NCBI RefSeq assembly: GCF_965243865.1
Contig: NZ_OZ251603.1
Location: 3,472,001 to 3,536,000, forward strand
Length of the DNA: 64,000 nucleotides
Direction of reading: 5' to 3'
Origin: Hyphomicrobium_A sp965243865
Lineage (GTDB): Bacteria; Pseudomonadota; Alphaproteobacteria; Rhizobiales; Hyphomicrobiaceae
Within the stretch, counting starts at the first letter, position 1. Each line of letters begins with the position of its first letter. The translations under genes and the position numbers were made by a program. Shown in pieces: positions 1 through 8,751 of this stretch. Under the pieces are notes generated by a model. The model was not told where the DNA came from. It searched no databases and worked only from the letters and a program-made list of their open reading frames with translations.

Positions 1-212
1 CCCTCCTGGATGACTTTCATCTTGCCATCTGGGCCTGCGTTCATGACGGTGGCGTGCTCTACGATCGCTGGCGGCGCAGCTTTGCGCAGCACTGCCATTA
101 GCTCCGCATCGGTTCTCTTGATGCCGTGAGCGCCCTCATGCCCATGCGCATAAACGACGGATCCTGTCATAAGGAACGCCGCGCTCGCGACGAGCCATGT
201 CATTTTCTTCAT
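1..212 (-). CDS. Secreted protein, C-terminus beyond window (partial)
   Basis: An open frame runs on the minus strand from an ATG at 212 to the window edge (70 codons visible). A good Shine-Dalgarno (AAGGA, 221-225 on the complement) precedes the ATG by about 8 nt. The N-terminus MKKMTWLVASAAFLMTG then SVVYA-HG reads as a signal peptide with a cleavage site near residue 22, so the product is probably periplasmic. The mature start is His-rich (HGHEGAHG), which could bind metal; this is inference. No family is recognised from the 70 residues available. Confidence 0.7.
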   Translation of the reverse strand, partial: MKKMTWLVASAAFLMTGSVVYAHGHEGAHGIKRTDAELMAVLRKAAPPAIVEHATVMNAGPDGKMKVIQE

Positions 213-669
213 TACCGATCTCCTTGGGTCGTCAGTGACGCGAAAGCTTGCCCCGGTAAGTGGGAGAACTCCGCGCGCTCCGACATGCGCAGTGGTTTAT
301 TTTCGTGCCTAGTTCACGAAGTGAACTGCGCGTCGAAGGATGAGCGATGTAGCGCTGCCTGTATTGGCCCACAAAACCGCAATGGGCAGGCGCGATCCTC
401 GAGGTCGGCAGGCAATTGCACCTGGAGCGCTAGGTGCTAGTGCCGCCTCTTCCCCTTGCAGTGAAGCGAACAGAGCGCGGAAGCCAAAGAAGAGCGCTCA
501 GACTTCAAATCCGGGGTCTTGCTCGCCTCGGGGCGTCAGACGGGAAGGGCTGCCGTTGAGGCCGGTGTCTCGGCTGCGGAAGCTCCCGTCAGCCAACCGC
601 TCCTGCCCGCTAAACCGCCACAGCAACAAGGCTATTGCTTTTTCCCCGGCACGTGACGATCCTTGATCT
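213..669. other. Intergenic, no convincing gene
   Basis: This 457-base stretch separates the divergent genes at 212 (minus) and 670 (plus). Short frames here have unlikely compositions and no ribosome sites. The only clear structure is a perfect 17-bp inverted repeat at 311-327 (AGTTCAC-GAA-GTGAACT), listed separately. The missing catalytic domain of the downstream CCA-enzyme relative is not found here in any recognisable form. Confidence 0.6.
311..327. promoter_or_regulatory. Perfect palindrome, possible operator
   Basis: AGTTCAC GAA GTGAACT has two perfect 7-base arms around a 3-base centre. It lies about 100 bases upstream of the minus-strand secreted protein and about 340 bases upstream of the plus-strand gene. 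There is no T-tract, so it is not a terminator. The size suits a dimeric repressor site, but no regulator can be named. Confidence 0.3.
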
Positions 670-1545
670 ATGGCCAGTAAGCCCAACACGCTTCCCCAAT
701 CGCTCCTACCGGCGCAGCCGGGGCTAGAGGTGCTTCGTTTTGCGGCTCTCCTGGCCGAGCGGGAGCAGGGGGTGCTGGATCCCGAAGACATCGGGCTCGG
801 CACCGACGCGTTGCAGCCGGGCGATCTGGATAAGGTGCCCCCGAGCGAGATCTGGCCTGAACTGTACCGGGGCCTCATGGCTGCCCGGCCCTCTGCCATG
901 ATGCGTGCGCTGCAGGCGAGTGGCGCGCTGCTGGCTGTTCTCCCGGAGGTGGCGGCCCTTTTTGGCGTGCCTCAGATCGCCGAGGGCCAGTCCGAGGTCG
1001 ACGTCGGCAACCACACTCTGAAGGCGCTCGACGAGGCGGCGGCCTGCAGTGCCCCCTTCGAGGTGCGCTTCGCCCTGCTGACCATGAACGTCGGCAAGTC
1101 CGATTCCCCGCCCGAGCATCTCCCCGTTCACTATCGCCACGTCGAGCGCGGTAAACCCCGCGTCGAGGCGATGGCGAGGCGCTTCAATGTTCCCGACTCC
1201 TGTCGCGACCTGGCCCTGCTGACTCTGGCTGAATGCGACCGCATCCATCGCATCTCGGCCGTCCGTGCCGGCCCGGTAGCCTCGCTGCTCGACCGCGTTG
1301 AGGCATTCAGCAACCCTCAGCGCTTCAATTGGCTGATGCAGGTCACCTCGTGCGACTACCGCGCCTATGGTGGTAGCCGCGATGGGGTCTATCCTAAGGC
1401 TGCCCTTCTCGACACAGCGTTGAAGGTGTGTGTCGAACTGGGTGACGGGGCGCAAGGCGGCGCGGCTGACGAAATCCAGGCGGCGCGGGCCATCGCTATC
1501 GCGCAGGCGTTTCGATCGCAGCGGTGGTCGAACGAGGCACAATAG
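670..1545 (+). CDS. CCA-adding enzyme relative lacking the nucleotidyltransferase domain
   Basis: The 291-residue protein aligns by eye with the C-terminal two thirds of E. coli-type tRNA nucleotidyltransferase (Cca). GLEVLRFAALLAE (18-30) matches the segment that follows the catalytic head, PSEIWPELYRGL (58-69) matches the TPERVW region, and GALLAVLPEVAALFGVP (85-101) matches the conserved core. GNHTL (113-117) matches GIHTL. The whole catalytic head with its DxD and RRD motifs is missing. The HD signature (CHDLGK in E. coli) is changed to TMNVGK (138-143), so the metal-binding His-Asp pair is lost. It therefore cannot add CCA and probably is not a phosphohydrolase; an RNA-binding role or decay are both possible. 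Start ATG 670 has no strong ribosome site. The frame is intact and long, which argues for some selection. Confidence 0.75.
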   Translation: MASKPNTLPQSLLPAQPGLEVLRFAALLAEREQGVLDPEDIGLGTDALQPGDLDKVPPSEIWPELYRGLMAARPSAMMRALQASGALLAVLPEVAALFGVPQIAEGQSEVDVGNHTLKALDEAAACSAPFEVRFALLTMNVGKSDSPPEHLPVHYRHVERGKPRVEAMARRFNVPDSCRDLALLTLAECDRIHRISAVRAGPVASLLDRVEAFSNPQRFNWLMQVTSCDYRAYGGSRDGVYPKAALLDTALKVCVELGDGAQGGAADEIQAARAIAIAQAFRSQRWSNEAQ

Positions 1546-1591
1546 CGCGCACCCCTTCGCAAATGCGAGGCCAGAGGATTGGGGATGCGCT

Positions 1592-1822
1592 ATGCCGCTC
1601 TACAGCTACCAATGCACCAAATGCGAGAAGGAATTCGAGCTGCTCGTCTCATCCAGCGAGGTTCCGCTATGTCCCACTTGCGGCAGCGACAAGCTTGACC
1701 AGTTGATCTCGCGCGTCGCTCCCGAGGGTAAAAGCAAGGCCTTCGCCAAGAACATGCGCGCCCGCGCCGGACGCGAGGGCCACTTGAGCAACTTCAGCCG
1801 CTCCGAACGCGGCCGCCGCTGA
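1592..1822 (+). CDS. FmdB-family zinc ribbon protein
   Basis: A 76-residue protein. It starts with the family hallmark MPLYSYQC, followed by a CxxC pair (C8, C11) and a second CPTC pair (33-36), which together form a single zinc ribbon. A basic, Arg-rich tail (RARAGREGH, SRSERGRR) follows. FmdB-type small regulators are widespread in bacteria and their function is mostly unknown; some are annotated as putative regulators. The start at 1592 was chosen because MPLY is the conserved N-terminus and GGATTGGGG lies just upstream. It follows the Cca-like gene by 46 bases and may be co-transcribed. Confidence 0.9.
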   Translation: MPLYSYQCTKCEKEFELLVSSSEVPLCPTCGSDKLDQLISRVAPEGKSKAFAKNMRARAGREGHLSNFSRSERGRR

Positions 1823-2272
1823 CATACCCCATTGCTTGGGTTCAGTCGGTAGCGGGACGCTCGCAGCCTCCAGCGAGCAGCATCCGCCGTAGCGAAGGAA
1901 TCAGGCCGCGCGCCGTCCGGCAGAAATGCCGGTCTGTCTCGCCGTTATAAATCGCAAGTACTTTAGGCCCCCTGCGCCTTCAGCCGTAAAACTCTAATCA
2001 GCTGCCTCCCTCCCGCTCAGCGCTCCGTCGCGATCAGCAATCGCCGCGTCGGCAGCAAGCCCCGCGGCTTGCCTTGCGCTATGATTGTCCACGCACAGCT
2101 TTTCCGCATTCGCGTGGCGCTGACGCCTGGCCCGGCCGAAACCATCTAGAGTGTGATAGAAGATCGAACGGGACGTGCCGGCTGCACGGCTCGGGGGGCG
2201 CGGAAAATATTGCTTCAGGGGTGGTTCACGGCGCGACGCCGATCCCTGAAGACACATGCATAAGAGACGCAA
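1823..2272. other. Intergenic region ahead of the polysaccharide locus
   Basis: 450 bases with no convincing gene. A 92-codon minus-strand frame at 1994-2272 has no ribosome site and no recognisable motif, so it is not called. The region presumably carries the promoter of the manC gene, but no clear -35/-10 pair was found. A CGGTAGCGG stretch near 1848 faintly resembles an ops element; see the rejected items. Confidence 0.5.
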
Positions 2273-3700
2273 ATGATTGTTCCGGTGATTTTATCCGGGG
2301 GATCCGGCACCAGACTCTGGCCGCTGTCGCGGTCGAAGTACCCGAAGCAATTCATCCGCTTCTTCAAGAATGGCTCGCTGCTGGGCTCCACTTTGCGCCG
2401 CGTCGCCGGCGGCGACTTTGCGTCCCCCATAGTCATCTGCAACGATGAGCATCGCTTCCTCGTGCGCGAGGAGCTGTCGGCCGCAGCCATGGATGCGGAG
2501 GCGATCATTCTCGAGCCTGTGGCGCGTAACACAGCGCCGGCGGTAGCGGTCGCGGCGTTGGCCGCCTTGAAGAAATCTCACGATGCTGTGATCGCGGTTA
2601 TGCCCTCGGACCATGCCGTGCGGGACGTGCAATCGTTCGCATCGGTACTCAGGAGCGCGGCAGACATCGCCGCGAGCGGGCGGTTGGTGTTGTTCGGCAT
2701 CGTTCCGACAACTCCGCACACCGGCTACGGCTATATCAGGCGCGGCGCTCAGCTCAGCGACGCTGCTACATCGTTCGCCGTCGATGCCTTCTTTGAAAAG
2801 CCGAGCCGCGACGTGGCCGAGGGCTACCTCGAGCAAGGCAGCTATTACTGGAACAGCGGAATCTTCGTGCTGCACGCACGCACCTTCGTCGATGAGCTGG
2901 AAAGACTATCTCCCCAAATTCTCGACGCGGCAGGAGCCGCACTCGATGCTGCGACACCGGATCTAGAGTTCCTTCGGCTGGATCAGGCAAACTTCGCCCG
3001 CTGTCCCGGGATCTCGATCGACTACGCAGTCATGGAGAAGACGACCCGGGCAGTCGTGCTGCCAATCGACATCGGCTGGAGCGATGTCGGCTCGTGGGCA
3101 TCGCTGTGGGAGCACGCGCCCCGCGACGCACAAAACAACGCCGTGGACGGGGATGCCATCCTCGTCGACACCGAGGACTGTCTCATCCACTCCGAGCGTT
3201 CGCTGGTGGCCACCATCGGCGTAAAGGGGCTCGTCATCGTCGATACGCCGGACGCCCTTCTCGTCGCCGATCAATCACGCGCTCAGGACGTCTCACACAT
3301 CGTGTCGCGCCTGAAGGAATCGGGACGCAAGGAGCACGAGCAGCACATCCGCAGCTATCGCCCTTGGGGTTTCTTCGAAACGCTCAGCGCAGGGGCGCGC
3401 TTTCAGGTCAAGCTTCTGCACGTCAAGCCGGGCGGACGCCTGTCGATGCAAATGCATCACCACCGCTCCGAGCACTGGGTCGTGGTCCGCGGTACTGCGA
3501 AAGTGACGCGCGGAGATGCGACGGAGTTCGTTCAGGAGAACGAAAGCGTATACATCAAGGCGACGCAGTGGCATCGCCTCGAGAACCCCGGCAAGGTGCC
3601 CCTCGATATCATCGAGGTGCAGATTGGCAGCTATCTTGGGGAGGACGACATAATTCGGGGCGACGACATCTATCATCGCGCTACAAACGAGACGCGATGA
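2273..3700 (+). CDS. manC: Mannose-1-phosphate guanylyltransferase / mannose-6-phosphate isomerase
   Basis: A 475-residue type II enzyme that makes GDP-mannose from mannose-1-phosphate and GTP; the C-terminal cupin half is the phosphomannose isomerase. Visible motifs are the pyrophosphorylase signature GGSGTRLWPLSR (9-20) with SKYPKQF after it, FFEKP near 167 in the active site, and the cupin motif QMHHHRSEHWVVVRG near 395-409. Length matches AlgA/XanB/ManC proteins. It opens the polysaccharide cluster and feeds the gmd gene 216 bases downstream. No phosphomannomutase (ManB) is in the window, so that step must be encoded elsewhere. The start is ATG 2273; upstream AGAGACGCAA is a weak ribosome site. 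Confidence 0.95.
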   Translation: MIVPVILSGGSGTRLWPLSRSKYPKQFIRFFKNGSLLGSTLRRVAGGDFASPIVICNDEHRFLVREELSAAAMDAEAIILEPVARNTAPAVAVAALAALKKSHDAVIAVMPSDHAVRDVQSFASVLRSAADIAASGRLVLFGIVPTTPHTGYGYIRRGAQLSDAATSFAVDAFFEKPSRDVAEGYLEQGSYYWNSGIFVLHARTFVDELERLSPQILDAAGAALDAATPDLEFLRLDQANFARCPGISIDYAVMEKTTRAVVLPIDIGWSDVGSWASLWEHAPRDAQNNAVDGDAILVDTEDCLIHSERSLVATIGVKGLVIVDTPDALLVADQSRAQDVSHIVSRLKESGRKEHEQHIRSYRPWGFFETLSAGARFQVKLLHVKPGGRLSMQMHHHRSEHWVVVRGTAKVTRGDATEFVQENESVYIKATQWHRLENPGKVPLDIIEVQIGSYLGEDDIIRGDDIYHRATNETR

Positions 3701-3916
3701 TCTGCTTAGCGCAGACGTCGGAAAAAATGAGGTGGTGAAGTAACGGCGCGCAACAAGCGCCCCAATCCACTTGGCCGTTCGCACGATTGCGAGCGGGTAT
3801 TCGCATTCCAGAGTTTGCGATCAGGCCGGCTGGCGGACGAGCTGCTGGTCTGAACAGCGGTTGCTCGTCCTCGGATGCAACGAAGTCACTCACCACGCCG
3901 TCGCGAGGAACCTGCA

Positions 3917-5002
3917 ATGAAGGTCGCTCTAATTACCGGCATCACTGGACAAGACGGCTCTTACCTCGCTGAACTTTTGCTGGGCAAAGGCTACGAGGTT
4001 CATGGAATTAAGCGACGCACGTCGCTCTTCAATACTGCCAGGATTGATCATCTCTACCATGATCCGCACGTGAGCGGTCCGAACATGACGCTCCATCATG
4101 GTGACATGACGGATTCATCCAGCTTGCTTCGCATCCTGCAGTTGGTGAAACCCGACGAGGTATACAATCTCGCAGCCCAAAGTCAGGTCCAAGTCTCCTT
4201 TGAAGAACCCGAGTACACCGCGAATACCGATGCGCTCGGTCCGCTTCGCCTTCTCGAAGGCATTAGAATCCTTGGGTTGACGAAGAAGACGAAAGTCTAC
4301 CAGGCCTCGACATCCGAACTCTTCGGCCTCGTGCAGGAAGTGCCGCAAAACGAGGGGACGCCCTTCTATCCGCGATCTCCCTACGGCGTCGCCAAGCTCT
4401 ACGCGCATTGGATCACGGTGAACTACCGCGAGAGCTATGGGATATTCGCGTGCAACGGCATCCTCTTCAACCATGAGTCACCGGTGCGCGGCGAAACGTT
4501 CGTCACGCGAAAAATCACAAGAGCGCTCGCACGTATCAAACTCGGCGTTCAGGAGTGCCTCTATATCGGGAATCTCGACGCTCTTCGGGACTGGGGGCAC
4601 GCGCGCGACTACGTAGAAATGCAGTGGCTGATGCTGCAGCAAAGCGAGCCGACCGATTACGTCATCGCGACTGGGAGGCAGCACTCGGTTCGAGATTTCA
4701 TCAACGCCGCTGCGTCGGTGCTCGGGATATCCGTCGAGTGGCGTGGCTCCGGTGCGGAGGAGAAGGGTTATGATCGCAGTAGCGGCCGCTGCATCGTCGA
4801 AGTAGACCCTCGCTATTTCAGGCCCGCCGAGGTGGAGACACTGCTGGGTGACGCGTCGAAAGCGCGACGAGAGCTGGGATGGGAGCCGAAAATCTCCTTT
4901 GAAGATCTTGTCTCCGAGATGATGCTGTCGGACTTAGAGCTCGCGGAAAAAGAGGCCGTTATTCGCCGTCACGGATACTCCCACTTCACTCCCAAAGATT
5001 GA
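3917..5002 (+). CDS. gmd: GDP-mannose 4,6-dehydratase
   Basis: Converts GDP-D-mannose to GDP-4-keto-6-deoxy-D-mannose, the precursor of GDP-perosamine, rhamnose and fucose. The 361-residue SDR protein has the NADP-binding motif GITGQDGSYLAE at residues 7-18, the active-site TSELFG, and the YGVAK catalytic Tyr/Lys pair. LFNHESPVRGETFVTRKI is a Gmd hallmark. The frame opens 14 codons earlier, but ATG 3917 was chosen because it begins at the conserved MKVALITGITGQDG and has GAGGA about 7 bases upstream. With the Per aminotransferase at 13926 it gives a complete route to GDP-perosamine. No fucose synthetase (Fcl/WcaG) was seen nearby. Confidence 0.95.
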   Translation: MKVALITGITGQDGSYLAELLLGKGYEVHGIKRRTSLFNTARIDHLYHDPHVSGPNMTLHHGDMTDSSSLLRILQLVKPDEVYNLAAQSQVQVSFEEPEYTANTDALGPLRLLEGIRILGLTKKTKVYQASTSELFGLVQEVPQNEGTPFYPRSPYGVAKLYAHWITVNYRESYGIFACNGILFNHESPVRGETFVTRKITRALARIKLGVQECLYIGNLDALRDWGHARDYVEMQWLMLQQSEPTDYVIATGRQHSVRDFINAAASVLGISVEWRGSGAEEKGYDRSSGRCIVEVDPRYFRPAEVETLLGDASKARRELGWEPKISFEDLVSEMMLSDLELAEKEAVIRRHGYSHFTPKD

Positions 5003-5027
5003 TGCTTCTTCACCGGGGGGCAGGCGA

Positions 5028-6188
5028 GTGAACATCTTGCACTTCTACAAGACGGCTTTCCCCTACTCGGTTGGGGGCGTCGAGAAGGTCATCCATGAGC
5101 TCGCGAAGGGATCGGTAGCGCGAGGGCACCAGGTCGATGTGATCGCGCTCGCAGACGTTGCAGAGAAGCGCTCTCTGGACGGTTATACCGTTCACTGTTG
5201 CCCGACACTGTTTGAAGCGGCCTCGACGCCCGTATCTTTCAGCGCCGCCATCGAGTTCAAAAAGCTGGCGAGGAAAGCAGACGTAATCAACTATCACTTT
5301 CCTTGGCCGTACATGGATGTCGTTCACTTTGCCACTGGAGTGAACAAGCCGTCTGTTGCGACCTACCACTCCGACGTTGTCCGGCAACGACGTGCTGCGC
5401 GTGTTTACGCTCCCCTGAGGCATGCTTTTTTGAATTCGGTCGACGCCATCGTAGCTACATCGCCCAACTATCGGGCGACCAGCGTGACGCTTCAACGTCA
5501 TCTTTCCAAGGTCGAAGTTATACCGTTGGGCATTACAGACACGGCTTCGACGTCCATCGAGCCCGATAATTTGAGGGGATGGAGAGACCGCTTTGGCGAG
5601 CACTTCTTTTTGTTCGTCGGCGCACTGCGCTACTACAAGGGGCTCCGGACGCTCATCGATGCGGCGCAGGGAACTCGCGTCCCAGTTGTGATCGCGGGCG
5701 CCGGACCTACGGAGCGTGAGCTTCGCGCCCAGGCAAAGCGTCTCAACGTCGATAACGTTCACCTGGTAGGCCATGTCTCTGATGCGGACAAAGCATCGCT
5801 TCTCACTCTGTGTCGCGCAGTCGTGTTCCCCTCAGACCTCAGATCCGAAGCGTTTGGGGTTACCCTGCTGGAAGGCGCGATGTTCGCGAAGCCACTCATC
5901 TCCAGCGAGATTGGAACGGGGACCAGCTACGTCAACATCGATGGAGAGACCGGCATCGTTGTGCCGCCCCGCAACCCTGCCGCCTTGCGCTCTGCCATGG
6001 AACGCATCTGGTCTGATCCGTCCTGGGCGGTTGAGGCGGGGCGCCGTGCCAGGCTCAGGTACGAGGCACTCTTTACCGGCGAAAGAATGTGTCGGGAGTA
6101 TCTGCGTCTATATCAAGACCTGCTGCTCCGTCGGAAGAGCGTTGATCTGTGCTCTGACGCGCCCACTCATGGTTCACCGACAGGCTGA
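5028..6188 (+). CDS. GT4 family glycosyltransferase (mannosyl/perosaminyl type)
   Basis: A 386-residue GT-B glycosyltransferase. The N-terminus MNILHFYKTAFPYSVGGVE has the glycine-rich acceptor-side loop. The C-terminal half has LFVGALRYYKGLRTLI, VIAGAGP, and the GT4 nucleotide-binding motif SEAFGVTLLEG, an E-x7-E arrangement. Such proteins resemble the mannosyltransferases of mannose and perosamine O-antigens (WbaZ or Wbk type). The start is GTG 5028, preceded by GGGGGGCAGG. It lies 25 bases after gmd and is probably co-transcribed. The specific sugar transferred cannot be read from the sequence; a GDP-sugar donor is inferred from context. Confidence 0.9.
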   Translation: MNILHFYKTAFPYSVGGVEKVIHELAKGSVARGHQVDVIALADVAEKRSLDGYTVHCCPTLFEAASTPVSFSAAIEFKKLARKADVINYHFPWPYMDVVHFATGVNKPSVATYHSDVVRQRRAARVYAPLRHAFLNSVDAIVATSPNYRATSVTLQRHLSKVEVIPLGITDTASTSIEPDNLRGWRDRFGEHFFLFVGALRYYKGLRTLIDAAQGTRVPVVIAGAGPTERELRAQAKRLNVDNVHLVGHVSDADKASLLTLCRAVVFPSDLRSEAFGVTLLEGAMFAKPLISSEIGTGTSYVNIDGETGIVVPPRNPAALRSAMERIWSDPSWAVEAGRRARLRYEALFTGERMCREYLRLYQDLLLRRKSVDLCSDAPTHGSPTG

Positions 6189-6568
6189 CGAGGCTGATCA
6201 ACAGCAGTGCCGGCACGCCCTGATACAACCGACGCGAACGCCGACACTCTGTTCACTGGTCATGCTGCGCGCGGTTGCTAGCTGGTCAATCGTGAATGCT
6301 CAGCACTTCGTCCTCTGTAGGATTCGATTAGCGGATCCGAAGCGCCAATTGCCCACATCATCCTAGCGCCCCACCGTTTTCGGCACGCACCTTTCAGAGT
6401 AGCCTCTGAAGGTAGCCGGGGGCTTCTATCTCATTGCTAGCGGTCTCGACTGACAGCATGGCCGGCCGCGAGCCGTCATGTGGGTCGATGCGTCCGGTTG
6501 GTGCCTATAGCAGCCGGGCGACGTCGCGGCGCTGGTTGCGAGCTCAATTCGGGATGGTGCAGCGGCTG
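6189..6568. other. Intergenic region between GT4 gene and capE
   Basis: 380 bases with no convincing gene. The coding frame of the next gene is open from 6434, but residues before 6554 look non-native and lack family similarity. There is a perfect 7-bp inverted repeat TTCAGAG-TAGC-CTCTGAA at 6393-6410 without a T-tract. It could be a weak attenuator or an operator. The break suggests that capEFG starts its own transcript. Confidence 0.5.
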
Positions 6569-7621
6569 ATGAAAACTTTCAATGACAAGACGCTACTGAT
6601 CACCGGTGGGACGGGTTCTTTTGGCAACGCGATCCTGCGCTCGCTCCTCTCGACGGACATTCGCGAGATACGCATCTTCAGCCGTGACGAGAAGAAGCAA
6701 GATGATATGCGTAAGCAGTATCAAAGTCCGAAGCTCAAATTCTACATCGGCGACGTGCGCAACGAGAGAAGCCTCGTCGCGGCGATGCGCGGCGTCAACT
6801 TCGTGTTCCACGCCGCTGCACTGAAGCAAGTACCATCCTGCGAATTTCATCCTATGGAAGCGGTGCACACCAACGTAATCGGCACCGAGAACATGCTCAA
6901 CAGCGCCATCTCAGCTGGCGTCGAACGTATCGTTTGCCTGAGTACGGACAAGGCCGTCTACCCCATCAATGCCATGGGCATTAGCAAGGCCATGATGGAA
7001 AAGGTGATGGTTGCGGCGAGCCGCAATCTTGAGGGCTCCGGAACTGTAATCTGCGGCACGCGCTACGGCAACGTGATGGCTTCACGCGGATCGGTCATTC
7101 CGCTGTTCCTGGAGCAGGCTCTCAACGGCAGCCAGATTACGGTCACCGACCCGGCAATGACCAGGTTCATGATGACGCTCGAGGATGCCGTCGACTTGGT
7201 TCTCTATGCGTTTTCGCATGGCCGAAACGGCGACATATTCGTCCAGAAGTCGCCGGCCGCTACGATGGGGACACTGACCCGGGCAATGCTCGAGCTTATT
7301 GGTAAGCCTTCACATCCTGTTCGCGTCATGGGTTCTCGCCACGGAGAGAAGCTGCACGAGTGCCTGCTGAGCAAAGAAGAGCGGGCTCGAGCTGAGGAGC
7401 TTCCGCGCTACTTCCGGGTACGGTCAGACGCGCGTGATCTCAACTACTCGAAGTTCGTCGAGTCGGGTGAGGCGAAGCTCACTGAGGCGCTACACGACGA
7501 AGACTACAGTTCATTCAATACGACAAGACTCGACATCCGTGGGATGCAAGAATTGCTTCTCAAGCTCAGGATAATCAGAAGCGCTCTTGCTGAGGCGCCC
7601 GCGGCTAGAGAATTTGCTTGA
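6569..7621 (+). CDS. capE: UDP-GlcNAc 4,6-dehydratase/5-epimerase (UDP-FucNAc pathway step 1)
   Basis: Closely resembles CapE/FnlA/WbjB, which convert UDP-GlcNAc to UDP-2-acetamido-2,6-dideoxy-beta-L-arabino-4-hexulose. Motifs are TGGTGSFGNAIL (NAD-binding), IRIFSRDEKKQDDMR, FHAAALKQVPSCEF, and MGISKAMMEK, which carries the family's MxxxK pair in place of the usual SDR YxxxK. RYGNVMASRGSVIPLF and TRFMMTLEDAV are also present. About 350 residues, as usual for the family. The frame is open from 6434. ATG 6569 (MKTFNDK) fits the N-terminus of homologues; ATG 6554 is an alternative and neither has a strong ribosome site. The stop overlaps the next start (TGATG), so capE and capF are translationally coupled. 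Confidence 0.93.
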   Translation: MKTFNDKTLLITGGTGSFGNAILRSLLSTDIREIRIFSRDEKKQDDMRKQYQSPKLKFYIGDVRNERSLVAAMRGVNFVFHAAALKQVPSCEFHPMEAVHTNVIGTENMLNSAISAGVERIVCLSTDKAVYPINAMGISKAMMEKVMVAASRNLEGSGTVICGTRYGNVMASRGSVIPLFLEQALNGSQITVTDPAMTRFMMTLEDAVDLVLYAFSHGRNGDIFVQKSPAATMGTLTRAMLELIGKPSHPVRVMGSRHGEKLHECLLSKEERARAEELPRYFRVRSDARDLNYSKFVESGEAKLTEALHDEDYSSFNTTRLDIRGMQELLLKLRIIRSALAEAPAAREFA

Positions 7622-8751
7622 TGAAGGTCCTCGTCACCGGCGCGAACGGCTTCATTGGCCGAAACCTGTGCCGGCGTCTGACAGAGCGCGCCGACATCGA
7701 GGTGGTCTCCTTTACGTCCGAAGATGCGATCCAGGTATTGCCGGAGCGCTTGCTCGGCATCGATTTCGTTGTGCATCTTGCCGGGGCTAACAGGCCTTCG
7801 GATCCCTCGGACTTCATGGTGTCAAATCATGCGCTGACCGAGCTGCTGTGCGATGCTGTCGCCCGAGAGTCGAGAGCAACGGGCAGAAAAATACCCATCC
7901 TCTTCGCATCGTCGATACAGGCCGAACGGAATGATAGCCCCTATGCGCAGAGCAAGCGCGCCGCGGAGCAGGTTCTGTTGGCCGCGTCTGAAGAGCATGC
8001 GATTCCGGTCCACATATTCCGCCTGCCAAACGTGTTCGGTAAGTGGTGTCGGCCGAACTACAACTCTGTCGTTGCGACGTTCTGCTGGAACATTGCTCGC
8101 GGACTACCAATCGACATCCGCGATCCGAACGCACCGCTGACCCTCGTCTACATCGACGACGTGGTGGAGCGCTTTATTCAGCTTCTGGACGGAAGTCCAG
8201 CTGCCGTAGATGCGAACGCGTTCGAGTTGATCGGCCCTCAGTACCAAACCACCGTAGGGCGCCTTGCTGATCACATTCGCGAGTTCCGAGAAAGCAGAAC
8301 CACGTTGACAGCGCCACAAGTCGGCACGGGCTTCCTGAGGGGCCTTAACGCGACGTATCTCAGCTATCTGCCCGAAGAAGATTTTGCGTACCCGCTCAAG
8401 GAGTATGCTGACGCGCGCGGCAAGTTCGTCGAAGTTCTGAAGACGCCGGAGAATGGCCAGTTTTCCTACTTCACGGCGGTGCCGGGTGTGACGCGCGGTG
8501 GCCACTACCATCATACCAAAGCCGAGAAATTCCTCGTTCTGAAAGGTCGTGCGCGGTTCCGGCTTCGGCACATTCTGGATGGTCGCGAGCGTGAAGTCGT
8601 GACCAGCGGCGAGCAATCCCAGATCGTCGAAATCGTCCCCGGTTGGGCACATGACATCACCAACATCGGCACCGATGAACTCATCGTCATGCTCTGGGCT
8701 AATGAAGTTTTCGACCCACAGCGGCCCGACACCTATTCACACGCAACCTAG
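7621..8751 (+). CDS. capF: Bifunctional epimerase/reductase (UDP-FucNAc pathway step 2)
   Basis: Resembles CapF/FnlB/WbjC, which act after CapE in UDP-N-acetyl-L-fucosamine synthesis (C3 epimerisation and C4 reduction). The N-terminal SDR domain has VTGANGFIGRNL (5-16) and YAQSKRAAE (the YxxxK pair). The C-terminal cupin domain (about 240-375) contains GVTRGGHYHHTKAEKFLVL with clustered metal-binding histidines, and PGWAHDITNIG. Length of 376 residues matches the family. ATG 7621 overlaps the capE stop by one base; a TTG one codon earlier is the less likely start. The stop overlaps the capG region by one base, so the three genes form a tight operon. Confidence 0.93.
   Translation: MKVLVTGANGFIGRNLCRRLTERADIEVVSFTSEDAIQVLPERLLGIDFVVHLAGANRPSDPSDFMVSNHALTELLCDAVARESRATGRKIPILFASSIQAERNDSPYAQSKRAAEQVLLAASEEHAIPVHIFRLPNVFGKWCRPNYNSVVATFCWNIARGLPIDIRDPNAPLTLVYIDDVVERFIQLLDGSPAAVDANAFELIGPQYQTTVGRLADHIREFRESRTTLTAPQVGTGFLRGLNATYLSYLPEEDFAYPLKEYADARGKFVEVLKTPENGQFSYFTAVPGVTRGGHYHHTKAEKFLVLKGRARFRLRHILDGREREVVTSGEQSQIVEIVPGWAHDITNIGTDELIVMLWANEVFDPQRPDTYSHAT

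Noticed and set aside
505..530. CTTCAAATCC looks like the anticodon arm of a selenocysteine tRNA
   Set aside because: The flanking bases do not form an acceptor, D or T arm, so no tRNA can be folded.
724..1542. Long minus-strand open frame opposite the Cca-like gene
   Set aside because: It is a shadow of the plus-strand gene, with no ribosome site or recognisable domain; the plus-strand product has clear homology.
1843..1860. CGGTAGCGG stretch resembling an ops (RfaH) element before the polysaccharide locus
   Set aside because: Only part of the ops core matches, it is about 420 bases from manC, and RfaH-type control is not typical of this group.
1994..2272. 92-codon minus-strand frame ahead of manC
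   Set aside because: No ribosome site, no family features, and the region must carry the manC promoter.
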